NCBI GenBank assembly: GCA_918026815.1
Contig: CAKJVC010000027.1
Location: 1 to 64,000, forward strand
Length of the DNA stretch: 64,000 nt
From: Chalara sp. BL73
Lineage: Eukaryota > Ascomycota > Leotiomycetes > Helotiales
Direction of reading: 5' to 3'
Position numbers and translations under genes: made by a program. This document shows, in pieces, positions 23,261 to 34,095 of this stretch; position 1 is the first letter of the stretch, and every line of letters starts with the position of its first letter. The notes beneath the pieces are model-generated. The model did not search any database. It was not told the DNA's origin and saw only the letters and a program-made list of their open reading frames with translations.

Positions 23261-23433
23261 CAGTCAAACCTGGTTATATCGGAACGCTCGGTGCCAAACC
23301 AACCTTCCGATATATAGAGGTTTCCGATATAACAAGGTCCATTATAGCTACCTAAGGCTCGGCGGATCCAATGTTCATTCCGATATATAGAGGTTTCCGA
23401 TATAACGAGTTCTGATATAACCAGGTTTGACTG
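23261..23433. mobile_element. pogo-type MITE (173 bp)
   Basis: Ends cagtcaaacctggttatat and, inverted, atataaccaggtttgactg, flanked by TA on both sides (23259-23260, 23434-23435). Internal ccgatatatagaggtttccg is repeated twice, giving nested symmetry. TIRs of this type are typical of pogo/Tigger-like elements. It lies 50 bp from the dead pogo transposase and may derive from that family. Confidence 0.85.
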
Positions 23434-23486
23434 TACCCCAACAAATATTACAATAATTCAACCACAATACCTATAATTAAACAAAA

Positions 23487-25137
23487 CTACTCAGAATCCT
23501 CTTCCTCAGATCCTTGTTCTATAATCTCACAGGTACGTGCATTATGCCCAGTCTCCCCGCAGTTGCCACAGCGTCGTGCACGTGATTTTTCTCTTGGCTT
23601 CCGACCACTACTTGCCCTTATTTCTTGCTTTACTTGCTGTTCAACGTCCCTATTGTCCTGTAGGTCTTGTGCTTCCTGTTGAGTAATTGATCCTCCTTGC
23701 CGTAGACGTGTTTTTTTAGCCCTCCGGCGCTTGATTAGCGCTTCATTCGCCTGTCGAAGACTCTGGTTCTCGGCTTTCAATAATACTAGTTGGTGCATGA
23801 TTTTGGATGCACCCTTTGCAAATTGGTCAACAGCCTCATAAATTGATGTTGGAGAGCTATTTTGGTGACGGGAAATTCGAGTTTTAATAAATGCAGTCTA
23901 TGACAAGGCTTCAGTTGGGCTATTTGGTGTCTGAGAAACCCAAGGTTGAGCGGTACTCGGGCAGGAGTTTGGAGGCGTTGGCGTTTTTAACTTGATATCA
24001 AGGATAGAGATCACACTCTCAGGGTCGAATGGAAGAAGTCCAGTTCCTCGGAACCCTCCTCGAATGTTGCTTTCTGTCATTGCAATATTAAATGCAGTGA
24101 AGAAGGCAGGGAAAAAGTCGTCCTTGCTAACGTGGGTAATCTGAGCCCGCATCATATCTTCAATTTCCCGACCATATGCCTTTTTTAGAGGGCTGAAACA
24201 GCCAACATCAAGTGGCTGGAGTATATGAGAAGAATGAGCAGGCATGCAAAGAGTAACAATGTTGTGTTCCTTGCAGTACTCCTCAAACTCGTCCGAGTGG
24301 TGGCTCTCGTGACCATCGAGGACCAGCAGGCGATAACCACCAATAGTTTGGGGCTTTGTGTGCTTCTCGAAATGCCGAATGCAATCCATACCCTTCTCAT
24401 TTGTTGTCCAACCGTTATTAGTAACAGCGATTACCCAGTCGGGTGGAAATCCGCTGTTTTGATACCAAGATACAAGATGGTTTTTCCCTGCAACAACCAC
24501 AAATGGCGGAACATTCCAGCATTGAGAATTAATACCCTGGATTACTGTAACCCATTCCCGATTACCAGGCTGTACTCTTTTTGCTTTTGCACGTCCTTCT
24601 GAGCTTGTTACAACCATTGTAGTTGAGATAACGCCCATCATAAACCCGGTCTCGTCAAAGTTGTAGATGTCGGCCTCCTGGATTCCGTACTTCGCAATTG
24701 TGTTTCGTACAAGCTCAAACCAGCCACGAATAACTTCTGGATCTTCGCACTTAGCCTCTGGTAGTCGTATTTGCGCTGGAAGCGTGTCCGAAGCTCTGGG
24801 CGGCGCTTGACAAGTTAGAAGCCCACCGTACACCAACGCGTGACCTGTCACGTGTTGTAAGTAGTCGATTTGCCATATCTTCAACAATAGATAGCCGGGG
24901 AGGAAATCCTTTAGCAGAGTCGAGTATATATTGAACAAGCACTGATTCCTCTAGGTCGGTCAGTTTCCGTGAATTGGCTGAAATATCGCGTCGTGGTTGG
25001 ATACCGCGTCTTCGGCGACTGAGCGTCTGATGATCACAAGTATAGATCTTCTCTGCGGCTCGAGCGCTTAGCTTTGGGTCGTTTTGCATAGCCTGGAGGG
25101 CCGAAATGATATTCATTTCGTTATCTTTCTGAAGCAT
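23487..25137 (-). pseudogene. pogo-family transposase pseudogene with zinc knuckle
   Basis: The N-terminal HTH part (25137-24820) leads to RLSIVEDMANRLLTTRDRSR and GVRWASN. Two single-base deletions then shift the frame, around KRRPELRTRFQRKYDYQR and AKCEDPEVIRGWFELV. The DDE domain reads open: NFDETGFMMGV (Asp1), LLVLDGHESHHSDEF (Asp2), ILQPLDVGCFSPLK (Asp3). An in-frame TAG at 23898-23900 replaces a glutamine before TAFIKTRISRHQNSS. The C-terminus ends with a CCHC knuckle RRCGNCGETGHNARTC and an acidic tail. Two frameshifts and one nonsense codon make it inactive. Its 5' end abuts the P450 fragment without visible TIR. Confidence 0.88.
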
Positions 25138-25154
25138 GTTTTATTGTGGAGAAA

Positions 25155-26053
25155 TTAGGTACTTAGTCGAGTTGGAGACTTGATATCCCTATCTGCGGTC
25201 GGCTCGAGGGCCTTTTTCACATAGTAATCCACAAGCTGGTGGCAAATACGATTTGCTTCGCGGAACTCCTTCGGATTTATCAGCCAGTAGAGCCCTTGAG
25301 CTCGTGATCGCTCTGCCAAGTAGTCTTGAGATAGATTGAATGCGGCCTCAAAGCCCTGCCGCCCCTTGATTGGAACGCCGGATCGCGTATAAAGAGTTGA
25401 CACAAGAGAGTTCACCGATTCGCCGAAGAGGAAATCTGTCGATGAATCTAGAGTCAGGCGGAAGAACAGTTCTTGGATATCAAAAGAGCTGCCATCACTT
25501 GGGACATGGGACATAAAATGCCCCATATGTACATCCAGTTGCTGTATATCTGCAACCTGGTTAATAAAGTCAGTGTACAGCTGCATTTGACTTGGCTGAT
25601 AAGACCTTACCTGCTCTCTGCTGAACTGTGGGCGTAGGAGTGCGCGTGAGTGGAACCAGCCATTGCCGTCTAGTGTAAAGATGCCATCCCCAAGGAGCGG
25701 GAGGAGATGCTGGTACCTAGTTCCTAGTCCAAAGTCTGCAAACTGTATTGCAAGAACAGCTTTAACGTTCTCCGGCTCGCAAGTCATGATTAGGTTACGA
25801 CCCATGAGCGGTCTTCTGAACGTGGTGCCATGCTTGCGGAATTCTGATTCGAACCAGGGCAACCAACACTTTGACTCGGCAGCTTGCGTCATATGGTAGA
25901 ATGCAACAAGTCCAAAAGGCCCTGACGGGGCATCTCGTACCGGTTTGCACGATAGAGCTGAAGCCAAACGGCGATGGTTGTAGGAATGTACAATACGGAT
26001 CCTAGGTAGAAGGCAGCGAAAGCTAATAAAAGGAGTTGATAAGTGGCCGCCAT
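25155..26053 (-). pseudogene. CYP52-like cytochrome P450, 3'-truncated
   Basis: From ATG at 26053 the frame encodes a membrane anchor (YQLLLLAFAAFYLGSVLYIP), then shifts after about 40 codons to the frame carrying GCKPV/SCKPVRDAPSGPFGLVAFYH. The body is clear P450 N-terminal half: RNLIMTCEPENVKAVLAIQF, GIFTLDGNGWFHSRALLRPQ (helix C, W..HR-like), QFSREQVRSYQ and LFFRLTLDSSTDFLFGESVN. Similarity is to fungal alkane/fatty-acid hydroxylases of the CYP52 type. The sequence stops at about 25155, before the I-helix, ExxR and haem-Cys loop, exactly where the transposase relic begins. It cannot bind haem. Confidence 0.82.
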
Positions 26054-26440
26054 GTTGAAGCAATAAAGGGTTCTTCAGTTGGTGACCGTGAGAGTCCATC
26101 CGTTATGACGGCTCAATGAAGACTCATATATATAGAATACCCTAGCCCCTCTTATTATGCAGATCTCCCTTCCATATCTGTGCCGTTAAATGCGGCCGAG
26201 GCACGGAAGTTCTCAGGGTTGTGTTACCGACACGGAATTTGCTGTTGGCCCGCAGCCCGATTGTCGATTGTGGGGGAAGACGTCACGACGGCATCGAGCT
26301 TGGCCAGGACGAGGGGCTATAACTACCTGGGATCCCTGAATTAGCTGGGCTAGTCAGTCAAAGCCATGTGAATGTCATTGAACATCCAAATACCTGTGCT
26401 TTGTGCCGTTTTAAATTCATCACCGGGATCACTCGCTAAG
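26054..26440. promoter_or_regulatory. divergent promoter between P450 relic and epoxide hydrolase
   Basis: Head-to-head intergenic region. On the minus strand a TATA-type ctatatatatgagt lies at about 26126-26139, about 75-85 bp before the P450 ATG. On the plus strand no obvious TATA precedes the hydrolase. A shared promoter would fit paired oxidation and hydrolysis functions, which is inference. Confidence 0.4.
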
Positions 26441-27934
26441 ATGTCTCCAGTTACCCCTTTCACCGTGGACATTGAGGAGAGCAAACTTCACAGGCACCAT
26501 CAAAAGCTCGACCTCACAGATTTTCCGCCTGAATTGGACCAGGCGGGTTCAACATATGGAGCCCCACTATCTGATGTCACAAGACTGATCAAATACTGGA
26601 AAGACGGGTTCGATTGGCGGAAGCAAGAAGCAAAGTTGAACGAGCTACCCCAGTTCACCACCAATATCACAGTCAACGGGTTTGGAGAATTGAATGTACA
26701 TTTTGTGCATCAAAGAAGTGATGTGGCTAATGCCATTCCTCTGCTGTTCATTCATGGATGTAAGGGAGACACATTGCTTAATCCAAGGTAGCTCTGATAA
26801 TAATCCCGTTGTACTGATAATCTTCAGGGCCTGGAAGTTTTATCGAGGTTTCGAATCTCTTACCTCTCCTCCAGGGAAGCCAAGACGAACCAGCTTTCCA
26901 TGTCGTTGCCCCATCCCTGCCAAATTTTGGCTTCTCCTCCCGTGTCAGCAAAGTAGGTTAATGCCCACAAGTTTGACTCTACTGTCCCTGCTAACCCCCG
27001 TAGAAAGGATTCGGAATATCCCAGTACGCGGAGGCGTGTAATAAACTCATGCTTGCACTTGGATACGATCAATATGGTACGCTTGTCCTTTTTAACTTTG
27101 AGCTTGACATCTACAGTCCTGTCCAGACTTCTTTGCCAAATATGCTGTTGCGGAAATTGATCGCAATATTTAGTTTGAGGTCAACATTGAACAACTGCTG
27201 ACTTTTTGGTAGTCGCCCAAGGCGGCGATTGGGGTTCTATAATTCTGCGAGCCCTAGGGCACTACCATTCCGATCATGCTCGCGCCCTCCACACGAATAT
27301 GGTTCTAGCTGGATTTCCCAAGCCCCTTAATGCTCCGCTTCGCTTCATTTACTCCCTCACAAAGCACGCCCTAAGCGGCTTCCTTCCAACCTATACACCC
27401 TCCGAATCCAAGTCTCTCGCTCGTGCTATCGACTGGAGGGTCGGCTCCGGACGTGGCTACTTCGCGCAAATGGCAACGAAACCCCAGACAGTCGGCTACT
27501 CCCTGACCGACTCTCCGGTTGGACTCCTCGCGTGGATCTACGAGAAGCTCATAGCATGGACTGACGATTACCATTGGTCTGATGATGAGATATTAACATG
27601 GGTTAGCATTTACTATTTCTCTACCGCCGGCCCATCTGCAGCCAGTTTTATTTATTTCGAAAGTCAAGCAAACAATCGCGATATGGATAGCAGGGACAAG
27701 CTGCAGGCGTATGTGGATCTGCCTATTGGGCTGGCGTATTTCCCCAAGGAGATTGCAAATATGCCACGGACGTGGGCGGAGGGATTGGGAAAGGTTGTCC
27801 ATGTTAGTGAGAGTAGTAAGGGTGGGTATTTTGCGGCACTAGAAAGACCTGATGTGATTTCGGATGACTTGAAGACTATGTTTGGAAAGGGTGGAAAGTC
27901 GTTTGGGGTAGTTGATGGGAAGAGTGGATACTGA
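26441..27934 (+). CDS. microsomal-type epoxide hydrolase; catalytic His position is Tyr
   Basis: Four exons: 26441-26759, 26828-26952, 27004-27076, 27213-27934 (1239 nt, 412 aa). The EHN N-terminal domain is recognised by [20 protein letters not shown] and [20 protein letters not shown]. The oxyanion loop HGWPGSF is rebuilt across intron 1, and the nucleophile motif [15 protein letters not shown] is just after intron 3. Near the C-terminus, the expected catalytic GGHFAALE motif reads [13 protein letters not shown] (codon TAT), so the usual His is Tyr. Family chemistry is water addition to epoxides by Asp-His-acid. With Tyr instead of His, turnover should be lost or changed. An upstream in-frame ATG at 26372 is possible. 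It is divergent from the truncated P450. Confidence 0.85.
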
Positions 27935-28506
27935 GAATTCCTTTGTATTGGGAAGGAAATATCGTCCTGCCCTGACCTTGACAGTTTGAGAGGCATTTCA
28001 CGGGTGGTGGTCGACCACGGCTTCCGAGTTTGAAATTCTTGTCGAGAGGCGAGCATGACAAAGAGATTGATGGTAGAGACCTTCCGAGAGACGATGCCTT
28101 GGGAACTTAAGTCTCTCGAAAAATCACAAAGAATCTGCTGTAATTGTGTCCGTTCTGTGAGTTGTCGCTCGATAACAGGCTCGACGTCCTCCTCCTTTAT
28201 AACTGCCTTGCTCTGATATTGATCCTTCTGACGATCTGAACTATGGTGTTGATCCTCCTGACGATCTGGACTATGGTGTTGATCCTTCTGATGATCTGGA
28301 CTAAGATTAATAGGATCAACAGAAATATCTGTTGATCTCCATAACAAAATGATAAATACCACGGATAAATGACAAACCCCATAATCTAATTCGTATATCG
28401 TCCAGTCGATCAAGTGAGCGTCCAGTTGATCAATTGGATTAGTCCATATCATGAACTGGTAATTTTGGTAAGTGTCACGGCGCGTAGAATATGAGCAACG
28501 GCTCAA
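27664..28506 (-). CDS. hypothetical protein with 10-residue repeats; doubtful
   Basis: The open frame of 280 codons overlaps the hydrolase 3' end on the opposite strand; the last third (27934-27664) is probably only antisense. The middle has three copies of a DRQKDQHHS-type decapeptide from a 30-bp tandem repeat. It is followed by EEDVEPVIERQLTERTQLQQ and STINLFVMLASRQEFQTRKP, helical, basic sequence that weakly recalls C-terminal parts of DUF3435 (FluG-domain/tyrosine-recombinase-like) proteins. No catalytic part is present. It may be a fragment. Confidence 0.3.
   Translation of the reverse strand: MSRCSYSTRRDTYQNYQFMIWTNPIDQLDAHLIDWTIYELDYGVCHLSVVFIILLWRSTDISVDPINLSPDHQKDQHHSPDRQEDQHHSSDRQKDQYQSKAVIKEEDVEPVIERQLTERTQLQQILCDFSRDLSSQGIVSRKVSTINLFVMLASRQEFQTRKPWSTTTREMPLKLSRSGQDDISFPIQRNSQYPLFPSTTPNDFPPFPNIVFKSSEITSGLSSAAKYPPLLLSLTWTTFPNPSAHVRGIFAISLGKYASPIGRSTYACSLSLLSISRLFA
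28221..28310. repeat. 3 x 30-bp tandem repeat
   Basis: Units 28221-28250, 28251-28280 and 28281-28310 share gatccttctgacgatctg and actatggtgtt with few changes; the third diverges at its end. The unit is a multiple of three and is open on the minus strand, encoding a repeated D/H/Q-rich decapeptide. Confidence 0.85.
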
Positions 28507-28735
28507 AGTAATACGGGTAAGAACCTAGAATAATAGAACTACAGAACTACATGCAGGAGAAGCGGCGTATATATAGGAGCCTTGAACATGTGACGACCCA
28601 CGTGATCTATTTACGGGTACCTGACAGGCGTCTGGGGCGCCGTAGCAGTTACTGTACGCGGTCGTTCTTTTAAAGTGTGTCAAGAGCGGAAGTCTGCGCG
28701 ACCGGGCGAGACAAGAACTAGTGTTATAACCCAAA
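28467..28735. mobile_element. LTR-like remnant (uncertain)
   Basis: Begins tgtcacggcgcgtagaata, similar in style to the other LTRs in the window, and contains gcggcgtatatataggagcc, the same kind of TATA block seen in the LTRs at 50274, 52232 and 54936. I could not find a matching end or a 5-bp duplication, so this is tentative. Confidence 0.3.
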
Positions 28736-30752
28736 AATCCCTCCTCCTCTATTTCTCTTTTTTCCATTGATGAATGACAGTTGCTGAAGGTAGTTTTCTG
28801 CTTCTTGGATCACCCGATTATCCACTCCAGATGCTGCCTCAAGAAGTTTCTGATATGTTGTTTCCGCTTTGCTCCATTCCTTGCTAGTGACGTAAAATTG
28901 TCCCAAAGCTTTGAGAGCCGCAAGGTTTTCTCGATGGGCATTGCCTCGTCGGCCAGAGATCCATTCGGCATATCTTTCGTAAAAAGGAGCAGCGTCTTTC
29001 CACATTTTCGCTTACAGAAGAGCTGACCCAAACATAAGACGACCTGAATAGTCTCCGGATGGTCACTTCCTAGGCGCTTTTCGGCAGTGGCCAACGCACG
29101 GCGGAGGGTATCAGAAGACGCAACATATTGTCCTTCGCAGGCCTGCCATGTGCCCAGAAGGCGGATGCAGTAAATGGCCAACGGGTGGTACTGGCTACAA
29201 GCGTTTGAGATATCCTTGTGTAGCGTCGTGACTAATCGTTTGATGGCGGGTGGAATCCGACTGGTCGAGAACTCACGTAAGTCCATCGGATACTTTGCTT
29301 CGCACCAGGTTAACATCGCGGAGTGGGCTTTTAAATGGTTCTCTCCAAACACCTTCTCGACGTGTTGGGCCTAGGAGAATAGTCTCTCACAGCCTTCTTC
29401 CTTTCTGCCTAGCTGGTAGGGAATCTCCCCTAAGAGACCTTGAGTTTCAAGCGTATCCATGTGATCCTCTCCAAGTTGATCTTGCTGGCGCATTAACACA
29501 GCAACGCAGACTGCTTCCGCCTTCTCAGGCTCTCCTCTCAGGCTCAAAACCGCCGAGGTAAGACTTTCGGCCCTGAGACTCAGTTGATGCTCGTCTCCGA
29601 GCACCTGCCGACTGGTCTTCAAAATCCAGTCGATCCAAGAAGAGGCATCATTTGGCCTCTGTGCTTGGCAGAATGAGTAAGCCAGATTACACGCGGTCTC
29701 TATGGTGCTTGGGTGTTCTGCACTAAGAGTTCTCTGACGCTCTTGGAAGATACTGTTCTCTAAAGCAACGGCCCTGTCCCATTGACCCATGTTCTTGTGC
29801 TCGGCAAGATTAAGATCTACTTCACTCGTACCATCAGGGAGATAGAGGGCTCCAGTAACTGGCGCAGGTGGAGTTGCTGTAGCGAGAGAATTGGAAGCCA
29901 ACAACGAAGGTCCTGCTCGAGGAGGCTGAACCTTTAGAAGAGGGCTAATGGATTGAGGCGGCATGTAAGATTGAACAGCTTCGATTGCTTGATCCGTGAT
30001 ATGCCCAGTGATGCTCTTTATGATTAATTTGTACATATTTCCTCTTTCCGCAATTTTACATATCGAGGAATGGTCAGCATCCGTGACAGCTACTTGCAAT
30101 TCACGAGTACCAGGCAAATCCAGCACAGCAGACTCTTCTCCAACGAGAGTCTATAGGCATGTCAGCTTTTATTCCACATAACACATCAGCCGCACAGGAC
30201 ATACTACCGCACGGCCGATGAAGTGAGTATCCATCTGCTCATAAAAGCTCACAATACGATAATCTTCGAGTGTATGACGATATTGTTTGATCATGTCCTT
30301 CGTGAAAAGAGAGTTGGTTTCCAGTGACTCTAGGATTTTATTGTCCGCTTTGCCGCCGGATAGGGATCTCACTAGAGCAGATACCGTTTTCCCTAGATTC
30401 GACCCACGATGAGGAACAGCGAAGAAGGCTAGACCGAATGTCGATTTGAGAATCGATTCGTAGTTTCGATTCCGTTGGGCGTTGAGGAGAGCCTGTACAA
30501 AGTCAACATCGACATCTAGTAGGCAAAGTCGATTGAGCCGAACCTGTTTGATCTCCAGCCCGCCGAGACTGTGTCCGATGAAAATGATGCGGGAGGTGCT
30601 CTACCAATATATAAGCTAGATTGTACAGTCTCTTCAATGTATATACAGACTTGGCTAGGAGGGCGTTCCCATGACAGTTGCAAGAGCAGATTGTCGGCAT
30701 GGCTAGTTATGGTCGTCTTAGCCACAAGCTCGGCTTTTCTCACATTTGAGTT
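28724..30752 (-). pseudogene. alpha/beta-hydrolase (DUF676/SERAC1-like) + TPR protein, broken
   Basis: From the 5' side: HADNLLLQLSWERPPS, then IIFIGHSLGGLEIKQ (lipase GxSxG), FGLAFFAVPHRGS and SALVRSLSGGKADNKILESL. An intron (GTATGT..ATAG near 30145-30200) leads to TLVGEESAVLDLPGTRELQV and DADHSSICKI (the usual catalytic His block). TPR-like repeats follow (GQWDRAVALENSIFQERQRT). An in-frame TAG at 29371-29373 interrupts before AQHVEKVFGENHLKAH, and a frameshift near 29000 precedes MWKDAAPFYERYAEWI. Fungal NLR-like proteins with this lipase-like effector domain and TPRs are known; no NB domain separates them here. The 5' end is cut by the MITE at 30754. Confidence 0.82.
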
Positions 30753-30753
30753 A

Positions 30754-31309
30754 CAGTCGAAACTGTATATATGAAAACTCCTTATATGAAAAACCTCTAG
30801 ATATGGGAATGAAGGCCTGGAACGGTCGATTTTATAGTGGGTAGATGGGAAAACCTCTTTAAAAGCATATGGGAATGAGATACAAGCTTTTTTGGTGCAT
30901 TCCCATATAAGAATGTGGTGGGGCCTAAGTTCCTGTTCCCAGATTAGTTATTATATGATTGTCAACACCCCTTAATTGGACCAAAATACCTTTGTTTTGA
31001 CCTTTTCTAAGCTTCATTATACCTTGTCGACGAGCTAGAGAACCAATTATCCCAGGTGTACCAATCGCAGCACAGCCTAGAAGTCGAAGGCGTCGTAATC
31101 CTACAAATGAAGAGAAATATGGCCATCGATATCTACGGAACTCTGAATTGCAAGGCCGCAGACGGTTTTGGTGTATATACATACCACTAGAAAATGCTTC
31201 TAGAATGCAATATAATCTTGCTTACATAAGACCTCTTTACATGGGAAACCCTATATATGGGAATCAGGATTTGGAACCAAGCGTTCCCATATAAACAGTT
31301 TCGACTGTA
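30754..31309. mobile_element. pogo-type MITE (556 bp)
   Basis: Inverted ends cagtcgaaactgtatatatg and cccatataaacagtttcgactg, flanked by TA on both sides (30752-30753, 31310-31311). Internal copies of cccatat/atatggg extend the symmetry. A minus ORF at 31182-30925 has no transposase motif. It interrupts the hydrolase/TPR gene; no coding continuation is found beyond 31311. Confidence 0.88.
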
Positions 31310-31584
31310 GTTAGCAGCAGGTTTTAGCAGTAATACGTCAGTGGAGGGGTCAGATTTTGGAGGGGTCAGATTTTTGGAAGGATCAGTTTTGGTCTAGTCA
31401 TCATTTGAAGAGGCATAGGAGACATTAACTATCGACATGAGCGTTAACAAGTCATCGGACCAGAGGCCATCTGCCATGTTGTATCAAATTGTGTCATCTT
31501 CAGTCCACGTAGGATATCTGCCATGTTGTCCATAGCTAACGCGATCTCAAAGTGTAGCTCGATCTACAATAGCTAGTTGCTCCC

Positions 31585-33651
31585 TTAGGTTATTAACTCA
31601 AACCCATTGAATCTTAGCTTTTCATGATAGTCAACTCGAGATAATATCTGGCCTGGGTAAGGCGAAAAGACAGAGCTCTCTAATGCATCGAAACGGCGGG
31701 GCAGTATACTCTCGGTTACCGGGGTGTAGTTTACTAATCGGTCGTTATGATAGGATTGGTCTTCCTCATCAATTTGTAACCAGCCTTCTCCCAACATCGA
31801 GCGGTTTGCCATAGCTCGCAGCTTGTTTTTCGCACAACCTGCAAAGATGTGAGAGGGTGTCATCTCGTCTAAGTAAGAGACTCCTTGAAGAACTTTTGTG
31901 AAGTTGCCGTCAATTTGAGAGCAGTCTGTATTGACAAGTACGAGATGGACGATGCTCGAGACTAGCGAAAAATATGGCATAAATGAATGAGTTCGACGTA
32001 GGCTGTAAAGCTCACGGTAGGAATAGACGATAGCATTGAGCGCATTGGCAGCTTGATTGCAAATCTCGCGAGGAACCACAGAATAATCCAAGAACCGCAA
32101 ATCGGTAAATGGGCCGAATAGGAGAAGGATGGAAAAATGGTAAAACATGCTTCCAGAAGGCCGGGTTGTTAGTAATGGTAACATCATAACAAGGGGCATA
32201 TAGCTTACTGAGAAAATAACGCAGTTGGGGTGAAGTTAGCACCACTTTTAAGGATTCCTTGGACGTCATTGTACCAGTTTAGATATTGTAGATAAATATC
32301 CATGATATCTTTAGTGGTAATGCACCGTCCAGGCGAATAGAGGAAGTAGAGACTTTTGTAAGCAATCTTTGATAGCTCGCAAATTCCTCTAAACATTGAG
32401 CGAACGTTACCTGCTTGGGCTGCGGATCTGTTTAATGGCATGCCTTTGTCGATGTACGGCACCCATCTCATCTGCTCTTTTTCATCCATTATTAGTGTTG
32501 GGATCACAGAGCTACCCCTACAAGAGAAGTGCGGGAGGCGCCCTAAGCAGAGGGACCAAAGCCTATATAAAGTATAAATTAGGTAAAATCAGACAACGTT
32601 AAGCGCGGCTCATCTTACTGATCTAGTATAAAAGTGCCCCAGAAGGTAGCATTACAAATTTCGACGTCTGCCTCTGCAGTAGACTTGTCGATGTGGCGTT
32701 TGTGTAGACCCGCCTCAACTGCCATACTGATAGCTTGCCTAGCGTAAAATGAGCCCATGTTATCTCGTCCATGGCTCGTCTCCCAGAGTGACATAAGCGC
32801 AGTAGCTTGGATAGTTGTCAGCGATAAATTGTCTTGCTCAATCTTCCATAACCTTTGTGCTTCCAAATAGAACTTCTCCCCATTATCCAGATTTGTCTTC
32901 GTCTCAGGACGATCTGAAAACCTACATCCAAGGGCAGCTATCGCATTGACAAGTAACGACGAGCAGTATTTCGGTTGCTTAGTCTCGCGATCCTGGATAA
33001 AGTGGTCCTTCGAGGGTATAGAGAAGATTGGATATTCCCAGCAGAAGTAGAGTGAATGAAGATGTGTTATAAGCTCGGAGTCCGCAGTAACCGTTGTCCA
33101 CGAACTATCGGCGTTCGGGTCTGGTTCTTGTGTCTGCACTCTTGAGCAAACATATGGATCACCTTCTCGAATGGCACTGGTACTTAGTTCGCTACCCGTC
33201 TTCAAAGATTGAGGGCAAATTTCCGAAGCGTCCTGTTTGCTAACATTGATTTTGTTTTGTGAAGCTTGCCGGGCCGTCAAACTGTTGTATATTTCTTCCA
33301 GGCCTTTTCCTTCTCCCAGTTGCTCTAAAACACGGCCCCGGTCGTTTTCCGAGGACAATGAGTCTAGTACACGACTACTATGCTTCACATTGACTTCAAG
33401 TTCCATAATACGCGTTCGCATGGCCTCTTTGCTGACTCGGATAGGGACTGCATAATGGCAAGCTTCAGCATCTAGAGCTAAGCACCTTTCACACGGTTGG
33501 TTTCCATCGCACTGTATTTAGTAAGCTAACTGTAGGACAGGGGAAGTTGCCTTCAGACCTTTGCTCTCTTTTTCTTACATTCGTTACATGCATTCTGCGT
33601 GACGAATGCCTTGCCCCTACGATTCTTTAAAGGCCTGTTGCTCTCTATCAT
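31585..33651 (-). CDS. Zn(II)2Cys6 transcription factor (four exons)
   Basis: Exons 33651-33559, 33511-32619, 32562-32209, 32149-31585 (1905 nt, 634 aa). The zinc cluster spans intron 1: ACNECKKKRAK joined to CDGNQPCERCLALDAEAC, spacing C-x2-C-x6-C-x5-C-x2-C-x7-C. A coiled linker (TRIMELEVNVKHSSRVLDSL) follows, then the fungal MHR domain: LHSLYFCWEYPIFSIPSKDH, SLTTIQATALMSLWETSHGR, AISMAVEAGLHKRH, and FWGTFILDQLWSLCLGRLP, the last rebuilt across intron 2. Nuclear DNA-binding regulator of CGG-type sites; targets unknown. NirA/XlnR-like layout, not more specific. Complete, no breaks; it lies between the MITE and the GT2 relic. Confidence 0.9.
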
Positions 33652-34023
33652 GACTTAAGTAGATACACAGTATATTCCTACAAGACAAGACTATCAGCAT
33701 TTTCCTCATAGATTTCAGGCAGTACAACCTGGATTACAAACTAGTCGTTGCGCCTTCTTGCGCAAATAAGGGTATGTTTTCTGATGTACAGTTTCGAGAA
33801 GTGTTGTGGCTTTCTAGTTCCACGGATGTCAGCATTTCATGACGTCAGATCACGGGAAAGCACGAACGCCCCAAATGCGCCACCTTCCTCGAATCACCAC
33901 CACTCGTGGCCGCTCCCCAGCACAATCCCCTCTAGCCGGACGAGCGCGCGAAGTATTAGTCGCTTTCGAGGCTGTCGTCATAACTCGCCAAATCCACTCG
34001 CCTTACTAGCCACGCTGTCCTCT
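33652..34023. other. promoter space of the Zn2Cys6 gene
   Basis: Upstream of the regulator and downstream of the GT2 relic. A plus ORF 33748-34032 is Ser/Pro/Arg-rich with no motif and is probably chance. Confidence 0.35.
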
Positions 34024-34095
34024 CTAGCATAATAGGTTGGCGGCTGCAGGACTTGAACCAAACAGCACAACCCAGAGAAGAGTATATACTTCGTA

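Noticed and set aside
27664..27934. Long minus-strand frame opposite the epoxide hydrolase
   Set aside because: It is antisense to conserved hydrolase coding sequence; only the part beyond the hydrolase stop could be independent.
28197..28310. CRISPR-like array
   Set aside because: Three direct 30-bp repeats without unique spacers in a fungal genome; simple tandem duplication.
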